64,000 nt of DNA from Styela clava. Its lineage: Eukaryota; Chordata; Ascidiacea; Stolidobranchia; Styelidae. The stretch spans positions 15,901,135 to 15,965,134 of the forward strand of contig NC_135255.1 in NCBI RefSeq assembly GCF_964204865.1, written 5' to 3'. The position numbers were made by a program, and so were the translations under genes. Of the stretch, positions 10,880 through 24,060 are shown piece after piece. The notes beneath the pieces were generated by a model. That model was not told where the DNA came from. It did no database searches and worked only from the letters and a program-made list of their open reading frames with translations. Within the stretch, counting starts at the first letter, position 1, and each line of letters starts with the position of its first letter.

Positions 10880-13800
10880 TCATCTTTAACCAGTAAAAAT
10901 TTGGGTCTGGTATAGTTTAGTACCACATGTACCTGGCTCAACAATTTTTGCATATGTCAATCCTAACCCCCACCTGACTGCGTCGCCGAAAAATCACGTC
11001 ATTTCGACGTCACAGTGGCGTCAAATGGCCCACCATAGTATGCGGATGGTCGTCCAAAACGCACGGACGATCACCCGAAATCGAGCGAGCAATTTATCTC
11101 GTTTTTTCGTCACAACGATCACGATAGGAGAGAGATCGCCGGCTTTAGCAAGTTCGTTATCGGCGGTGCAGATGACATTTCGGGCGATCGTAATTATACT
11201 TTGGCAATCCCTATGACGTGATGATGACGTAATTTTTGGATGGCATAGTCAGGTGGGGGTTAGGAATAGCATATGCAAAATTCGTTATGCTACGCCCACC
11301 GGAAGTACTAGGCCGCGAGCCGAGGCCCTGAAAAACGCCTAGAAAGTGAGTTTCGTAGCGCACATCAGGTAACTACCTGAAAATGATTTTAAAATGTTCC
11401 TTAAAAATTTAGTAACAAATATTGCCTTGTTCCCACTTCCAAAAGTTGCACGTTTTACGGAAAAGACGCTTTTACTACAAGAAATATGTGCTACGATCTG
11501 TCCTATATTCTCTACATTTTCGGCACTGAACAATGACTTCTGCATGACGTAACAATTGAATTAAACCAGCTGTTAGCGAGCGGATGAATATTAGTTATTT
11601 CTGCTCGACCTTGCGCTGAGTTGGGCAGGCTTTCCATAGCCCTGTTTAGTTATTATTAGTTAAGTTATGCTAAGAAGTTGTTGAAAAATGTATAAGTAAA
11701 TTATTAAACACTTGTAGATCCTTACCACGGATATGGGCCGTGAGACGAAACCATGAAAACGCCCAGAAAATGAGTTTCGTAGCGCACATCTGGTAACTAA
11801 ATAAATTCTTCAGTTTTGTGTGAAAACGAACATAATGAACGCATTACAGCTTGTTCCACAATCCTGGTGCGAAATTGAATATAAGAGGTTCCCGGAAATT
11901 CAATAACCATAAGTTTACAACGCATACATAAGAACTATACAATTCGAGAGCCCTACAGCACACTAACACAAATGTATTCCTGTAATGTTTTGCCTGACCA
12001 AAATCGGACTTCCTCAGTCAATCATAATTTATTAGGTAGATTACGAAAAATATGGCATACATGTAACCAACAACAAAAAATACTTTAATTGTGTGACAGG
12101 AGTCGGGAGTGACCTCGAAAGCAGCGACACCAACAACGCTGATTCACATTTGAGAATAAATTTTATGTAATAACCACAAGCAGTTTACAACAAGAACAGC
12201 ATAAAAAGCTACATCCATTTCATAGAAGCTATCAAGTATCAAACGTATTTATTTTTAAGCAATGAAGTCACAAATTAACATCGTGAGCACGAAAACACAA
12301 ATAAATCAGTTATTTCTCACTTAGAAATTTACCGCAAAAGTCAAGAAAATTAAATGAATGTACAATATGTACAAAACATAGTGAACAGAAATATTACAAT
12401 TTACAATTAATCTTTTTTTAGTTTATGTGGTTATGTATTTGAACAAAGGCAATAATATTTCTAGAAACAGGACTACGACACTAACAAATGTCCGAAAAAA
12501 ACAAACAAATGTATGATACTTATTAAATCAACTGTAATATCTAATTCACTTTCTTCTGAATTGTTTTCGAAATCCACTATCTCAAAAATCGACTTTTCCT
12601 CTATAGGTGTACTGTGATTTCTGCAGTCAATACAAAAACAAAAATCTGTGCAATTTAAGTTGATTTTGGCACACTTTCATAAATTATTTTGACTATTTTT
12701 CTTTGCAGTTTGCCAACTCAAGAACTGATTTGAGGGCCACATGCTTCTTCAGTGAATCATTGTTGGGTGGAGAGTATAATCCTTATGTTTGACAGTGTTA
12801 AATAGACGTGCCCTGGTATCATTTACATTCTTCATATCCTCTTCAAATTCCTCAGCTTTATTTATTAATACCTCGTTAACCTCAAAAGATCTTCATAGTC
12901 GAGGGAAAAAAATGAATTGAAAATCTCAATGAAGTCTCCAACATGAATTTGATGGGCAGTTCCAATTGCAGAAAAGTGCTAAAGTATTTCAATATGAATA
13001 GCCCATCTAAGCTGTTTGCAACTATTATGATTCTCATATACCTTTAAGCTTCAAGACTTCTTGTTTAATCCATTTTATAGCACTGATAGCAGCAGGGATC
13101 AGAGCCTGCGTTAGGTCGGATTGGTGGAACATTGCCGTTTTCTTTTGTAGTACAGTATCTAAAATAAGGAAGAAAATAATATTTGGAGCAGCATGATTTT
13201 AAAAATACCCCTAAATACTAACTAATACCTTGAATACATAATGCATTTTATCTGATGTGCTAAATGAGCGTATATATGCTCATTGCATGTTCTACAGTCC
13301 AGCAGTGTTTGCATACCATTACTAGACTATATCTACACTAAATTTTGATATATCACAGTCTGAAATGTCCTATGACAGTATGAGTATGGACTATAGACTA
13401 TATTTTGAAACATCAACTGTTTGTCTACAACTTCATATCTCACCTCTCAATCATTTCCAATGCTACCTTTCTTTCCACTCCGGCATAACTTAACATTGCT
13501 TCCCAGGTTCTTGTCGACTCTATGAATTTAGATTTAGACCAACCGACATTAGTAAAATTGATTAATTTCTTCTCTTTCACACAACCGTGCATTACAGAAA
13601 CAGCCATTCATTTCTATTTCCAAATATGCTGTGGCCTATATAGTAGTATAAGTCTGCTGAATAGTCAAGAAGAGTCATTAAATTAATCATAAACATTTCA
13701 TTCAAGCCAGAAAATATCGTTGTTTGTGACATATTATTCTAGGTCTAGCCTTCCTTGGAGTTACCGCACCGTACCTATTTAACAACGTCTTATGAGCTAG

Positions 13801-14407
13801 TGCTCAACTAAAATTGCTATTTATGGCAAGGATATACAAGTGTTTAATATCTTACCTATACTTTCAACACCTCCTTAGAATAACTGGACTAATATTACCG
13901 GTAACTGAAAAAAACTATGGAAAGGCTACTCAACGCAAAAGCGAGCAGTTGAGTACATCTGATATTCATCCGACCACTGGGGATCCACCTACAGCTGACT
14001 AACTTGACTGTTACGTCGTGCACAAGTCTGCGTTCATTGGCCCATGATACCGGAAAAGCAAAGAAAATAGTACAGATGGTAACACATATTTATTGTAGTA
14101 AAAGCGTCTTTTCTGTAAAACGTGCAACTTTTGGAAGTGGGAACAAGGCAATATTTGTTACTAAATTTCTAAGGAACATTTTAAAATCATTTTCAGGTAG
14201 TTACCTGATGTGCGCTACGAAACTGAAAGATAAATGGCCTCGGCTCGCGGCCTATACTTGTGGTACTAAACTATACTAGACCCAAAAATTTCGAAGCAAT
14301 CGGTCCAGTAATGAAAGAGAAAAGCGGTTTTTTAGATTTTCCACATTTCCAACAACAAGACCAACATAATATTGAAACGATCGTTATGTCCACTACGTGT
14401 CCAAAAA
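10748..14407 (+). repeat. family-B repeat copy 2, split by a 3.4-kb insertion
   Basis: The left half (10748-10902) and right half (14284-14407) together give one family-B repeat comparable with 5851-6112 and 62880-63147. The right half has GCAATCGGTCCAGTAATG and CGTTATGTCCACTACGTGTC. The break coincides with the 8-bp duplication of the inserted GGGTCT element. Confidence 0.8.
10903..14283. mobile_element. 3.4-kb GGGTCT-family DNA transposon, non-autonomous
   Basis: The left end GGGTCTGGTATAGTTTAGTA and right end (complement of GGGTCTAGTATAGTTTAGTA) form inverted repeats with flanking duplications AAAAATTT (10895-10902 and 14284-14291). A second inverted pair, about 160 bp long, lies inside (about 11311-11510 against about 14075-14260). 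The left arm also holds a foldback unit resembling the small MITE at 15586-15859. The subterminal block near 11340 recurs directly near 11765. No transposase frame was found. The 8-bp duplications and GGG ends would fit hAT, MULE or Merlin types; the superfamily is undecided. Confidence 0.85.
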
Positions 14408-14537
14408 GAAAGCAGCGCGAACAGTTAGAGAAATAGGAAGAAAATCAAGATGCCCCATAAAAAAAAACTAAACACGTAGTAGGCAAGACAAGTCACACAC
14501 ACACAGTCAACTTCCAGGCAGGTTTAAAAAGTTCCAC

Positions 14538-14564
14538 AGCGATAGCGGAGGCAATAAGCAAGAA
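14538..14564 (+). repeat. fragment of the 9753-10262 repeat
   Basis: Contains GCGGAGGCAATAAGCAAGAA, shared with 10058-10078, with matching flanking bases. It shows that the purine-rich unit is dispersed. Confidence 0.6.
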
Positions 14565-15585
14565 ATAAATGGTTAGCCGCAGGTTCGAAAAGAATCACGT
14601 TGATAACAGCACAACGTATCTTTTTTTTATTATTTTGGCTTACTATCGAATCCCCCCTGATCCCACGAATTCAAGAATTAACTTTAAAATAGGAAAAGTT
14701 ATAGCATTTTAAATCAGCGAACGTGAATTTAATAAATGCATCATGGCCACGTTCGTCCAATGGTCCAACATTTGATACCCTGGAAAAAATATGACATATA
14801 TATGCGATTCAACACTATAATTTATATTTATAAGGTTTGAGAAACTTTGTGAAAGTTTACATGTACTTGTAATTAATGCCTTTCAAGCGAAGCACGAGCC
14901 ATGTTTTCTCTCTTGCTCGTTGTGCGAATTTTTTGTGTTGAGTGTTGTAATGTTTTTGTGGCAAAGAAGCAAAAATAAATGATTGATTAAGTATGGGAAA
15001 ACCATGCCGGTCAGCATATCTTTACCGGTATTGATCGACAACGATTGTCGGCGTCTTCGAAGGCACTTTGGGCCGCAAGGGTTTTCCCATTTGTAGCGTC
15101 ACGCCGTCATACTGCGAATGTTGACGTTTTGTCGACATTTTTTCGCTCTGTCGTTTTTTCATAATGCGCACCGGCTGCGATTTGTTGATGTTATTCCTAG
15201 CTACTATTGACTTTATGAGAGCAAAGGAGGCCGCCGGTGCCTGTACAGCTGTATGACGTCGGAAGGAGCGTGCAGGTTAGCGATGGATATAACGTTCCTA
15301 TTTCTGTATTTAGGCTAAACGCTGAGAAAGAAAAGAAGAAATGTTGCTTCTTTGAATGATATTCAGCCCAGGAACCAGTACCGGTAGCCGATAACCTACT
15401 GCAGTACGGTACGGTATTCATATCGCAGTTCTTGTACATTCATACCACAAAACACTAGCTCCTGAGCTCTCGGGTTTGCAAGTACAGAAGTATAGTCAAG
15501 GTTAAATTACGTAGATATTTTAAGCGACAGTAGCCTACTGCAGTAAGATAGATAAATACTGAAATATGGACTATGATGAATATTA

Positions 15586-15859
15586 GGGTCTCATGTAGTT
15601 TCGTACCTAATCCACTTCTAGTGGGCGTAGCATAAAATTTTTTTGAAATATCAATCCTAAAACCCTCACCTGACTACTCCATCTAAAAATTATGTCACTA
15701 CGACGTCACAGTGACATAATAGAGCCCTTCAAACTATACGAACTGTTGTCCAAGATGAGCATCCGAAATCGAATAACTATTTCTTCCTTTTTCTCGTCGT
15801 AAAAAATTATTGTGATACGCTCACTAGAAGTATGTTAGGTACGAAACTACACGAGACCC
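15586..15859. mobile_element. 274-bp MITE of the GGGTCT family
   Basis: Inverted ends of about 45 bp: the left starts GGGTCTCATGTAGTTTCGTA, and the right is its complement with GGGTCTCGTGTAG. Exact flanking duplications GAATATTA lie at 15578-15585 and 15860-15867. The interior repeats the TCAATCCTAA / CACCTGACT / ACGTCACAGTG blocks seen in the left arm of 10903-14283. Confidence 0.92.
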
Positions 15860-16411
15860 GAATATTATTGTTTTCTTGTTTTAACCCGTATTAAAAAAAA
15901 TATAAATATGAGTCACATTGAGGAATTTACACTAAGACTCGAGATTAAATCACACATTTACAAAATTTACCTGGGAATCTACAATTTTAAGTTATTGCCG
16001 CTGCAAGCCAATAAAATTTCCATTCATTTCCCTATAATCTGAATTATCACTTCTGCACCTTGAGGTGGCAAATTATTTTTTTTTTCAAAATAATATTGAC
16101 CAACTGGAATAGCAAGAAATATATCATTTTTTCAGAGAATTATATAGAGTTCTGTTATATATACCGGTACCACTGTGCCAATTCGAAGTTATGTACAGAA
16201 GGGTCATATCAATAATTACTGAATTAGGGTCTTGAATCTTGATAATTCCTGAGGTACCAGAATGTCCTTGATGCATTGGTATTGTCATGAATGATGTTTT
16301 AATTAAGCTTTGCAATTGTTTTTTAACTTATCTAGCTTGTTGGTCTATGCCAAGTTATTTTTGTTACTACAAAGAAATGACTGTTTGTGTCTGTATATAT
16401 AAAATATAAAA

Positions 16412-17644
16412 ATGTCCATGCAAATGGAAGTCGGACATGAGGCTGGTTACAATGATAGAGTGGGGAGTAACCTGCCAACAACATTGAGTTTGAATGGAAA
16501 TAGTAATGCTTTGCAGTCTGGCATTGTTTCTGAAAGCAAATCATTTGAGAACGGAACTTTCACTCCATCTCCAGAAACCTCGGGTGCTTCTACTCCATTA
16601 AATGAAAGTTTAGTTGAAAATGGATTTTCATCGTGCGAGGAAGACGGCCCATACGAAGATGATGAAAAAATTGACAAATTTGTGAAAGAATACGTTGGCT
16701 GTTTGTTTGACCCTGATTGTGATATAAGTTATGAGAACAAAGCTAAATTTGGAGAATTAATGAAAGATGCTGGCGCTCGTATGAGCTTTGCAAAGTATGT
16801 TGATGCTTATCGAAATCAAGTGAAATGTGTTGATGAAAGCACTTTTTATAAACTGTTACATAGCTTTGCACTTGTGCTTTTTGAGTGTGGTGAGGCAGAT
16901 GATTACCTGCCAGGAAAATCTCTAATGAACATGGCTTTTACATATTATTATATCCCTGACCAAAGACAAGTTTCAGCTGATGCATTGAGTTCTCAAGAAA
17001 GCGTTTCTTCATCTTCTACCACTAGTAGTGTTGATGGTCATGTTACAAAAAGATCAAAATCTGACAGTGATGGTTATGATGGCTCCAAAAAAAGAACTTT
17101 AATGCAAAGATTTCGTAAAGAAGTTGAAGCTTGCAAGCAGGTCTTTCACGATACACCTTCATTTCAAGAATTGAAGCAGGGTTTTTGGCGTCGTCCTAAG
17201 CATGAAGGTGCTGATACCAAGCGCTCTGAGCAAAAATTCTCACGATCTTTAAGTCATGGTTCTGCTACTTCCCATCCTGACATGTGCAGTCCTGCAGTTA
17301 AAAACTTTCTATATGAGCATTTAAAGAACCAAGTCATTTGGAAATCATTACGTTTTTGGAATGCTGCTTTTTTCTCTGCCGTTCATGCAGAACGAAAGCG
17401 GCGATGCATTCAGAAAGACTGGACAGCACTTTCCGCTGACGAACAGGACAGCACTAATGACGCTATCGTAAATATAACATTTGGGCAATTGGGAACATTT
17501 ATAAATAATATGAAATGTCTCGGATTAGATAATAAAACATGCTACGAATTTCTACGAAAACAGAGCATTATTGGTGGCATTGAAGAAGGAGGTCAATATT
17601 ATGAAATGTTGATTGAACAGATCGAGGATGACACCACATTTTAA
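16412..17644 (+). CDS. KIAA0513: KIAA0513 homologue (SBF2-like domain protein), single exon
   Basis: 410 codons against 411 in the human protein. Residues 1-80 are a Ser/Thr/Glu-rich, poorly conserved leader. The first conserved block (about 84-182) has FVKEYV, AKFGE, ESTFYKLLHSFALVLFEC and MAFTYYYIP. A Ser-rich linker (190-225) follows. The second block (about 300-408) has SLRFWNAAFFSAVHAERKRR, NITFGQLGTF, NNM and FLRKQSIIG. The same order and spacing occur in KIAA0513, which shares an SBF2-type domain with myotubularin-related MTMR5/13. The molecular role is poorly known; the human protein is brain-expressed. The start is the first of two close Met codons (MSMQM), with stops upstream. There is no intron in the coding region, unlike the multi-exon vertebrate gene. 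A polyadenylation signal lies 340 bases downstream. Confidence 0.95.
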   Translation: MSMQMEVGHEAGYNDRVGSNLPTTLSLNGNSNALQSGIVSESKSFENGTFTPSPETSGASTPLNESLVENGFSSCEEDGPYEDDEKIDKFVKEYVGCLFDPDCDISYENKAKFGELMKDAGARMSFAKYVDAYRNQVKCVDESTFYKLLHSFALVLFECGEADDYLPGKSLMNMAFTYYYIPDQRQVSADALSSQESVSSSSTTSSVDGHVTKRSKSDSDGYDGSKKRTLMQRFRKEVEACKQVFHDTPSFQELKQGFWRRPKHEGADTKRSEQKFSRSLSHGSATSHPDMCSPAVKNFLYEHLKNQVIWKSLRFWNAAFFSAVHAERKRRCIQKDWTALSADEQDSTNDAIVNITFGQLGTFINNMKCLGLDNKTCYEFLRKQSIIGGIEEGGQYYEMLIEQIEDDTTF

Positions 17645-17982
17645 AATATTTAAAACTCAAATTGGAAACCCATTGAGTGGTTGATTCAGATGCAGTAAAA
17701 AACTTGATTATAGCGGTACATGATTATTATTATTTCCATTCTATTTTATATTCATTGGGATATTATTTCTAAGTCATTTCACTTGTTCGCGCTTGGTCCA
17801 ACTGTGAACCATATATTAACCCATAGTTGGATTCTATGTATCTAGCGAGACTGGCATGAAGCCTTTTTTTTCAGTTTCATTCATTCTAATTCAATGGTGT
17901 GGTGGATTTTATTTACTGGTGAAATTGCTGACATGGTGATTGTATACAATTTTGTTACCTGTTATTTCATGTGCATTATAAT

Positions 17983-17988
17983 AATAAA
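17983..17988 (+). terminator. AATAAA polyadenylation signal of the KIAA0513 homologue
   Basis: First AATAAA on the coding strand after the stop at 17644, giving a 3' UTR of about 350 bases. Later AATAAA motifs exist, so a longer UTR is possible. Confidence 0.5.
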
Positions 17989-20900
17989 AACATTCATACC
18001 GCACATTGTTTCACACACTGTATAAAAATCAATAGTGTGACATCATGCATGCCGGTTATGTTCATAAAGTGTGTACATATAACAAATAAAATCTGTCTAA
18101 CCATATATGTACAGCGACCATATTTATATTTGTTCTCAATCATACCTGTTGCAAATATTCAAAACACCAGGAAATTATGCGAAACAAAAATTTACCAGGA
18201 AGTTTTATTTTTCATATTTCAAATTTGACTTAGCGTACCTATGCGTTGACTAAAATTCCATCATTAAAACGTAGAATGACTGATAAAATTTGCATCATAA
18301 GTCAAGCTTACTAGAAGGCTCATTTGATTATCCAATAAAACTCTCACCACTGCCGATAATGATAAAATACTTTATATACTTTTGTTCAATAAGTCATTAC
18401 AAACTTTTTTTTCAAGTTATTTCAGTTATATTTATTTTTTTTGCCATATACCCATAAACTTGAAGCAAAAAAAAATAATTGAATAAGAGGATTTTTTGTC
18501 CAAATTAGTTGAAATATTCATAACTGAGATAAATAGTGAAAAATTTGAAATATTCGTGCTATATTTTGGTTATATTTTATATAGACAGTTAGTACAAATA
18601 AGGCATCCTCTTCATGTTTAAAATATAACATATAACCAAATTATAAAATCTGATATTGTTTTATTTTTTTATTCATGGAGGTACAAATGTAAAAACACAA
18701 TGTAAATAGTACTAAATATTGTTCTTTATTCTATTTGTTGAATTTTACTTTTGCGGGGTATTGGCAATATGTAATTCAGGCTTTAATTATTATATTGTAT
18801 CTAATATTTATCACTGTCTTCTTGAGTGTCTTCGGGTTATGGCCACCATTCATTAAGCTCATAACTAAAACCTTTATTTGATTATACTGCAGTTGTATGA
18901 TGATGGAAAGTAATATTGAGCTGGAACTTCATGTATATGATCTATATTCTTGTTTTGAAGTAATGAATAATGTATGAAATTCTGCTTAAACTTAGACCTG
19001 AATTTAAAGATCGTCTTAAAGATATAAGCATTTTCTCTTTTTTCCATGTTTATTTGCCACAACATGGTTATGAGCTCAACTAAAAGTTAATAATATTGAT
19101 AATGAGCTGCAAATGACTGCATTCATTTCATATTCATTTAAGGCATGGTTTCTATCAGTCACGTGTAATTGGAAACTAGATATTGGCGTGTTAATGACTT
19201 TGTCACATATAATATAATTTGCAGTTATTTTCTTGGTTTCTAAAATGAGATTTCAATGTATTGGCATTTTCTATTTCAATATTTTTCATTTGTCTGATTT
19301 TTTAAAATTGTTTTAAATATTAACTGTTGTTTGGTTCCATATAACAAAACGGTTACTCTCAAATCGATATTATTATAGCCACTAAAAATATTGTTGAATT
19401 AGACATAATGGGAAGGTATAAAAAACTTATTCATCAATTATTATAAAAAGCCAGATAATCTTTCTTAGGTGTTTCTAACATAAATTATATGGTTGATTTT
19501 AAATTTCTTTTAAATAAGTTATATTACCGTAACTATGTTGTTTAAAGTTTTGTATGTAATACATAAAGAGATAGATATGTGGAACATCTCATAGGTGACA
19601 GCAGCGCAGTTGTTTCTATGGAAATATGAATTGGAAATGCAAATTTAGTGATTTTTGCGCTTATGTAATTCTCTAGGGAATTTTTATTCCAGCTACTTAT
19701 CGCTTCTATAATATAATTTGTGTTAATAAAATCACATAAAACATCTGGTGCTTTTAAACCTTTGGAGAATTGACCCTATATTGATCACAAGAAATTTTGT
19801 TTTGCATCTGTATCTGGATTCATTGATGGAAACAAATTAAATGTGCAATAAGTGATAAATTTGAGTTGCAGGTGAAGAGCTTAGCAAATATTATCCGCTG
19901 TTAAATTGATCGAAAGCTGCTTGTTTCAAATTGTTCAAAAACCGATTTCATTCACTGTTGGTTTGACAACACATCTTTTGGCTTGTGCTCTCTATTAGCA
20001 ATGCACTTCTTTCATAACACATATATGAATGGCTCGAGGTACAAGCCCATGTTTCAATTTGTGGCCTAGTGGCTTCAATGTCAGGCCTTTTCTTAGTTTT
20101 ACATTATTGTGTGCACAACTTTGCCTTGGATGTAATAAATTAGGTGAACAACAAGAAAGATTCTTCACTTGTGCTCGTTATGAAGTGTTAATATTTCAAG
20201 AGCCTTGTTCAGGGTGAACAATGTCTTGTGATAAAAAAAAAACTGTGTGCACTGAATTGACATCTTTTTTATATATATACATTTGTTATGTTAACTGCCC
20301 TTAAAAAGTTTCTGCACATTATTCGTTTTTTTGCTTGTGGTATTTGAACCTTTTTGTGACATGTATTTGTTTTATTTTCGTAGTTGGCTATTGTTTGCAT
20401 TGGTTGATTTGTTATTCATGCATGTATGCAGTCAATAGCTTGAATAAACAAGTACTAAAATGCAACAACATTGCATTATTGTCAATGTGTGATTTTGATT
20501 GATGATTCAACATGTTTGCCAGTGTTGTTTAATTTGCGAAGAGCAGGTGCGTTAAGGGTTTTTCATAACTAGATATGCTTTGAGCAATATATTGTGCCAC
20601 AGTTAGCAAAAACATTCAAATTGTAAAATATCATATCCTTATAAATAGATGTTTGCTTTATAAGTTTTGGATACCAATATTATGGTGAAATTGTTCAAAA
20701 TTAGCAAAAATTTCATTAATGCAATTTTTTTGTGATCTTTCTATCACATTAGCATTTTTCAGAGCTCAAAAATAAGCGCGAATTCCTCATTCACATTACG
20801 GGGAAAATAAAATAATATCTGATACAGAGTTGACACTACTGGGCCAATCCTTTTAATATTTTTACTACATAGATGGAAGAAGAGTATTAATTTAAATTTT

Positions 20901-21355
20901 TAAAATCTTTTAGAAACCTATATTTCACCCCAGATTTTGCTGGTTTATTTCATTTACTTCTTGAAAACACTTCCTTTTTGACATTTGACTTTTATGTTCA
21001 TATACCTGTGCATAGGTCTCTTGTTTAATATTAAATCTACTGATATTACTGAGCGACTTCAGATATCGTTGTGTAAATGTTTTAATTATTAACTACTGGT
21101 AAATAGTACAAGCTATTCATAATTTTCTGTCAAGATTGTTGACACTTCTAAATATTTGTTGACTCATTAATATTGATGAGAAAATTCAGTGTCACCTGAG
21201 TGCAAAGTTGTGATTCTTTGTTTTGACGGATATACGGATTATATTTGAACTGACATGCAGTGTTAATATTGGCATGATATTCTCCTAATCTTATTAGGTT
21301 GTAAACAAATTCTAAGAGTTGCTATAAATTGTTTATTTAATGTTGGTGCCATACT

Positions 21356-21654
21356 GATAATAAATGAAGCACAACCGGTGTTAGCAAAACGATGTAATTT
21401 GCCGACTTTTCGAATTACTGTACAGAAATGCTTCATCAGGGCATGATATGGAAAGGACACAAGTGGATATATATAGAGCAAGAAAAAAGGAAAAATATGA
21501 AAAAAAAAATTATCAGATATTATCTTATCATCATCCTTTTAGATTGGAGTTGACGCCATGATAATTTTTTTTTTCATATTTTTTCTTTTCGAAATTCGAA
21601 ACGTCGGCAAATTACATCGTTTTGCTAACACCGGTTGTGCTTCATTTATTATCA
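21356..21654. repeat. 60-bp near-perfect inverted repeat with 175-bp spacer
   Basis: The left arm (about 21356-21416) contains AAGCACAACCGGTGTTAGCA and GATGTAATTTGCCGAC. The right arm (about 21594-21654) is its reverse complement with very few mismatches. The inner flanks (AATTATCAGA against CCATGATAATT) are also loosely complementary. Confidence 0.88.
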
Positions 21655-23901
21655 ACATGAGTTTACCTGGTGGCAATCACGCACTAGTTGGTGCCATACA
21701 TTTGTTAAAGTTGTAAAGTTTATCTTGTTGGCAGTGTTCATTCTCCTGATTTAAATGTTGTTTGGGCCAAGACATGGTGTATTTAGATTTGTTTGAACTA
21801 TTTTCACATACACTACATATAATTAAAAAATAATTGCTAGCATATTCAATTATGATATATGGATTATCGTTAAAATTTTGTTGGAATATGTTTAGCTCAA
21901 GAGTTTCAAGCATTTCACTACGGACCTTTAATACAGTAGCAAACCAACCCTTGTGAAATCAATATCCCTCATTAAAGCACTTGCATCTGCCCAAAATAGT
22001 CAATGGATTTGGATCATAAATGGATTTTAAAAGGAGATACAAGGATTTTGATCAATGAGATAATTTTCAATCAAGCTGCTAGGGAACGAAAGTGAAATGC
22101 GATGAAATTCTTTAAAAATTATCTCTAATTCCGACCTATTTCTGGCCCTATTGGAGTGATAAATTTACTGAATGACTTTTTAGTACCAGTACACTCCACA
22201 CAGCAGTTACAATCTGAGGGGGCAATTTAATATCAAATTTGTATGACATGGGGAAATTACCGGTACTATAATAATTATAATAACTAATAAGCCGGCATTC
22301 AAATTAAGTTTATTTTTGGAGTAGGTACTCCGAAATTTGTGACAACGAACGTGTTTAAAAATATATCTCGACCGTGCGTGTCACAAATATGCCGCGATGG
22401 AAGCATGGCCAAAATTCATGTGTTTTATCACGTAAAATTGCAGACTGTAGATGCAGGAGCAAGAATTGAAACTTGTTACTGCCAAAATGTTTGCACCTGC
22501 CACAGATTTATTATTATCAATAATATTCCTGGAGCGCGAAATCTAACACGTCGCCGCTAACAAAATGCCATTGTATTTTTTTGAATAAAACAGATATGAA
22601 ATAAAAATGATATCTACCAGTTTAAACGTAATTCATTTAGATATCGACATTGATAAAAGTTTCTTTATTTGTTGCCAGGATGGAATATGCTTAATAGTTT
22701 GTTTACCTCTCGATGATAAGTACGTCTCATATTTATTATTAAATTACACAAGCGTGATTATTAGGATACTCTTACATATTTAACGCATTCCTACATAGCT
22801 TATTTTTCCCGAGAACTCTTGACATATTATTCTTAAAAGGAATATGATATCATGTCTGAAATGACAAATAGTACCGGTATCGATTGCTGCATTGCGGCAT
22901 GCTCAAAACTTGCATTTGTAATAAATTGTCTTGTCTGCATTCGCTTTATTTTATCGACAAGTCGTTCATGCTTGACATTTTGTAAAATTATTTTAAAATT
23001 TGAGATGTATATTTATACTGTATTCGGAAATTTTCGTTTATATTGGGATCCAGGCGGTTAATTCTGAATAAAATTAAACTTTGATTATAATATTACAATG
23101 TCGATAACGTAAATAAGATCAGTTCTAAATTTCGTATAAAATATTCAGCTTTTCGTTTATGAACTTAGCTAGAAATATTGATGGTATTATGCTTCATGAA
23201 TATAACATTGCAATATATAACGCTCGAGCATACACAGGTCAAGTTTCATGTCCTATTGATTTTCGCATTTTAATTAAAAATCCCGCCTGAATTAAAACGT
23301 ATTCTACTCCTCTCTCTCTGATTGAAACATATGAAACAGAATATTGATTTGTTAAACCAAAAGCTCTTAATTACGTCCCGAATATCAGCATAAATGCCAG
23401 AGTATTTGTCGGGAAATGTGGCAACAGAAGTTAGTTGATTGGTGACTGATTTGACATTCTTCTGCAAATATCCTAAGAATTCGAAATGGGTCGGCCATTC
23501 ATTCGTTTATCTGCAAGAACGACCGATTTAAAACTAGTTTTAATCACGGAACAATGTAAATTTAGCTATTTTCTGAACATGCCACTTGTCACGTCCATCG
23601 GAAGGATATCCAAACGCTGATGATCTCCGGTACCGTAAAATTATTGCATAAACAAACCAAATGTACCCCATTTCATGTTGAAATTACCAAAACAAATTTA
23701 ATTTCTCCCGAAATTCAAACAAAGACTTTTGTAGGAATCAAATTACTCCACGTTTAAGAACATAAAAAGTTTCGTCCAGGCATTTTCAAATTGAAATTTA
23801 TTTTATCACGATATTTAAACACTGATTTAAAATATTAAATATCCAATATATTCGCTATAAAATGAGCAAAGTTTGGGTCATCAATTTGTTACGGTAATAT
23901 C

Positions 23902-24060
23902 ATTTATCCCGGGGGAGAGGAGAGGCGATAAGACGTCTTAACTAATCACATTGCGTACACCGACCTCTCGTTACGTCAGCAATAGCTGGACAAAACCCCG
24001 ATTCTGATTCATACTAGATCGAATCCCATGGTCACCTACCTGTCTGGCTGAAATGCAACA
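23902..24060 (-). repeat. decayed tRNA-SINE copy
   Basis: The tail block ATTTATCCCGGGGGAGAGG followed by GGCGATAAGACG matches the 3' part of the SINE at 51176-51500. Further in, only scattered similarity and a CGAATCCCAT piece remain. Confidence 0.6.
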
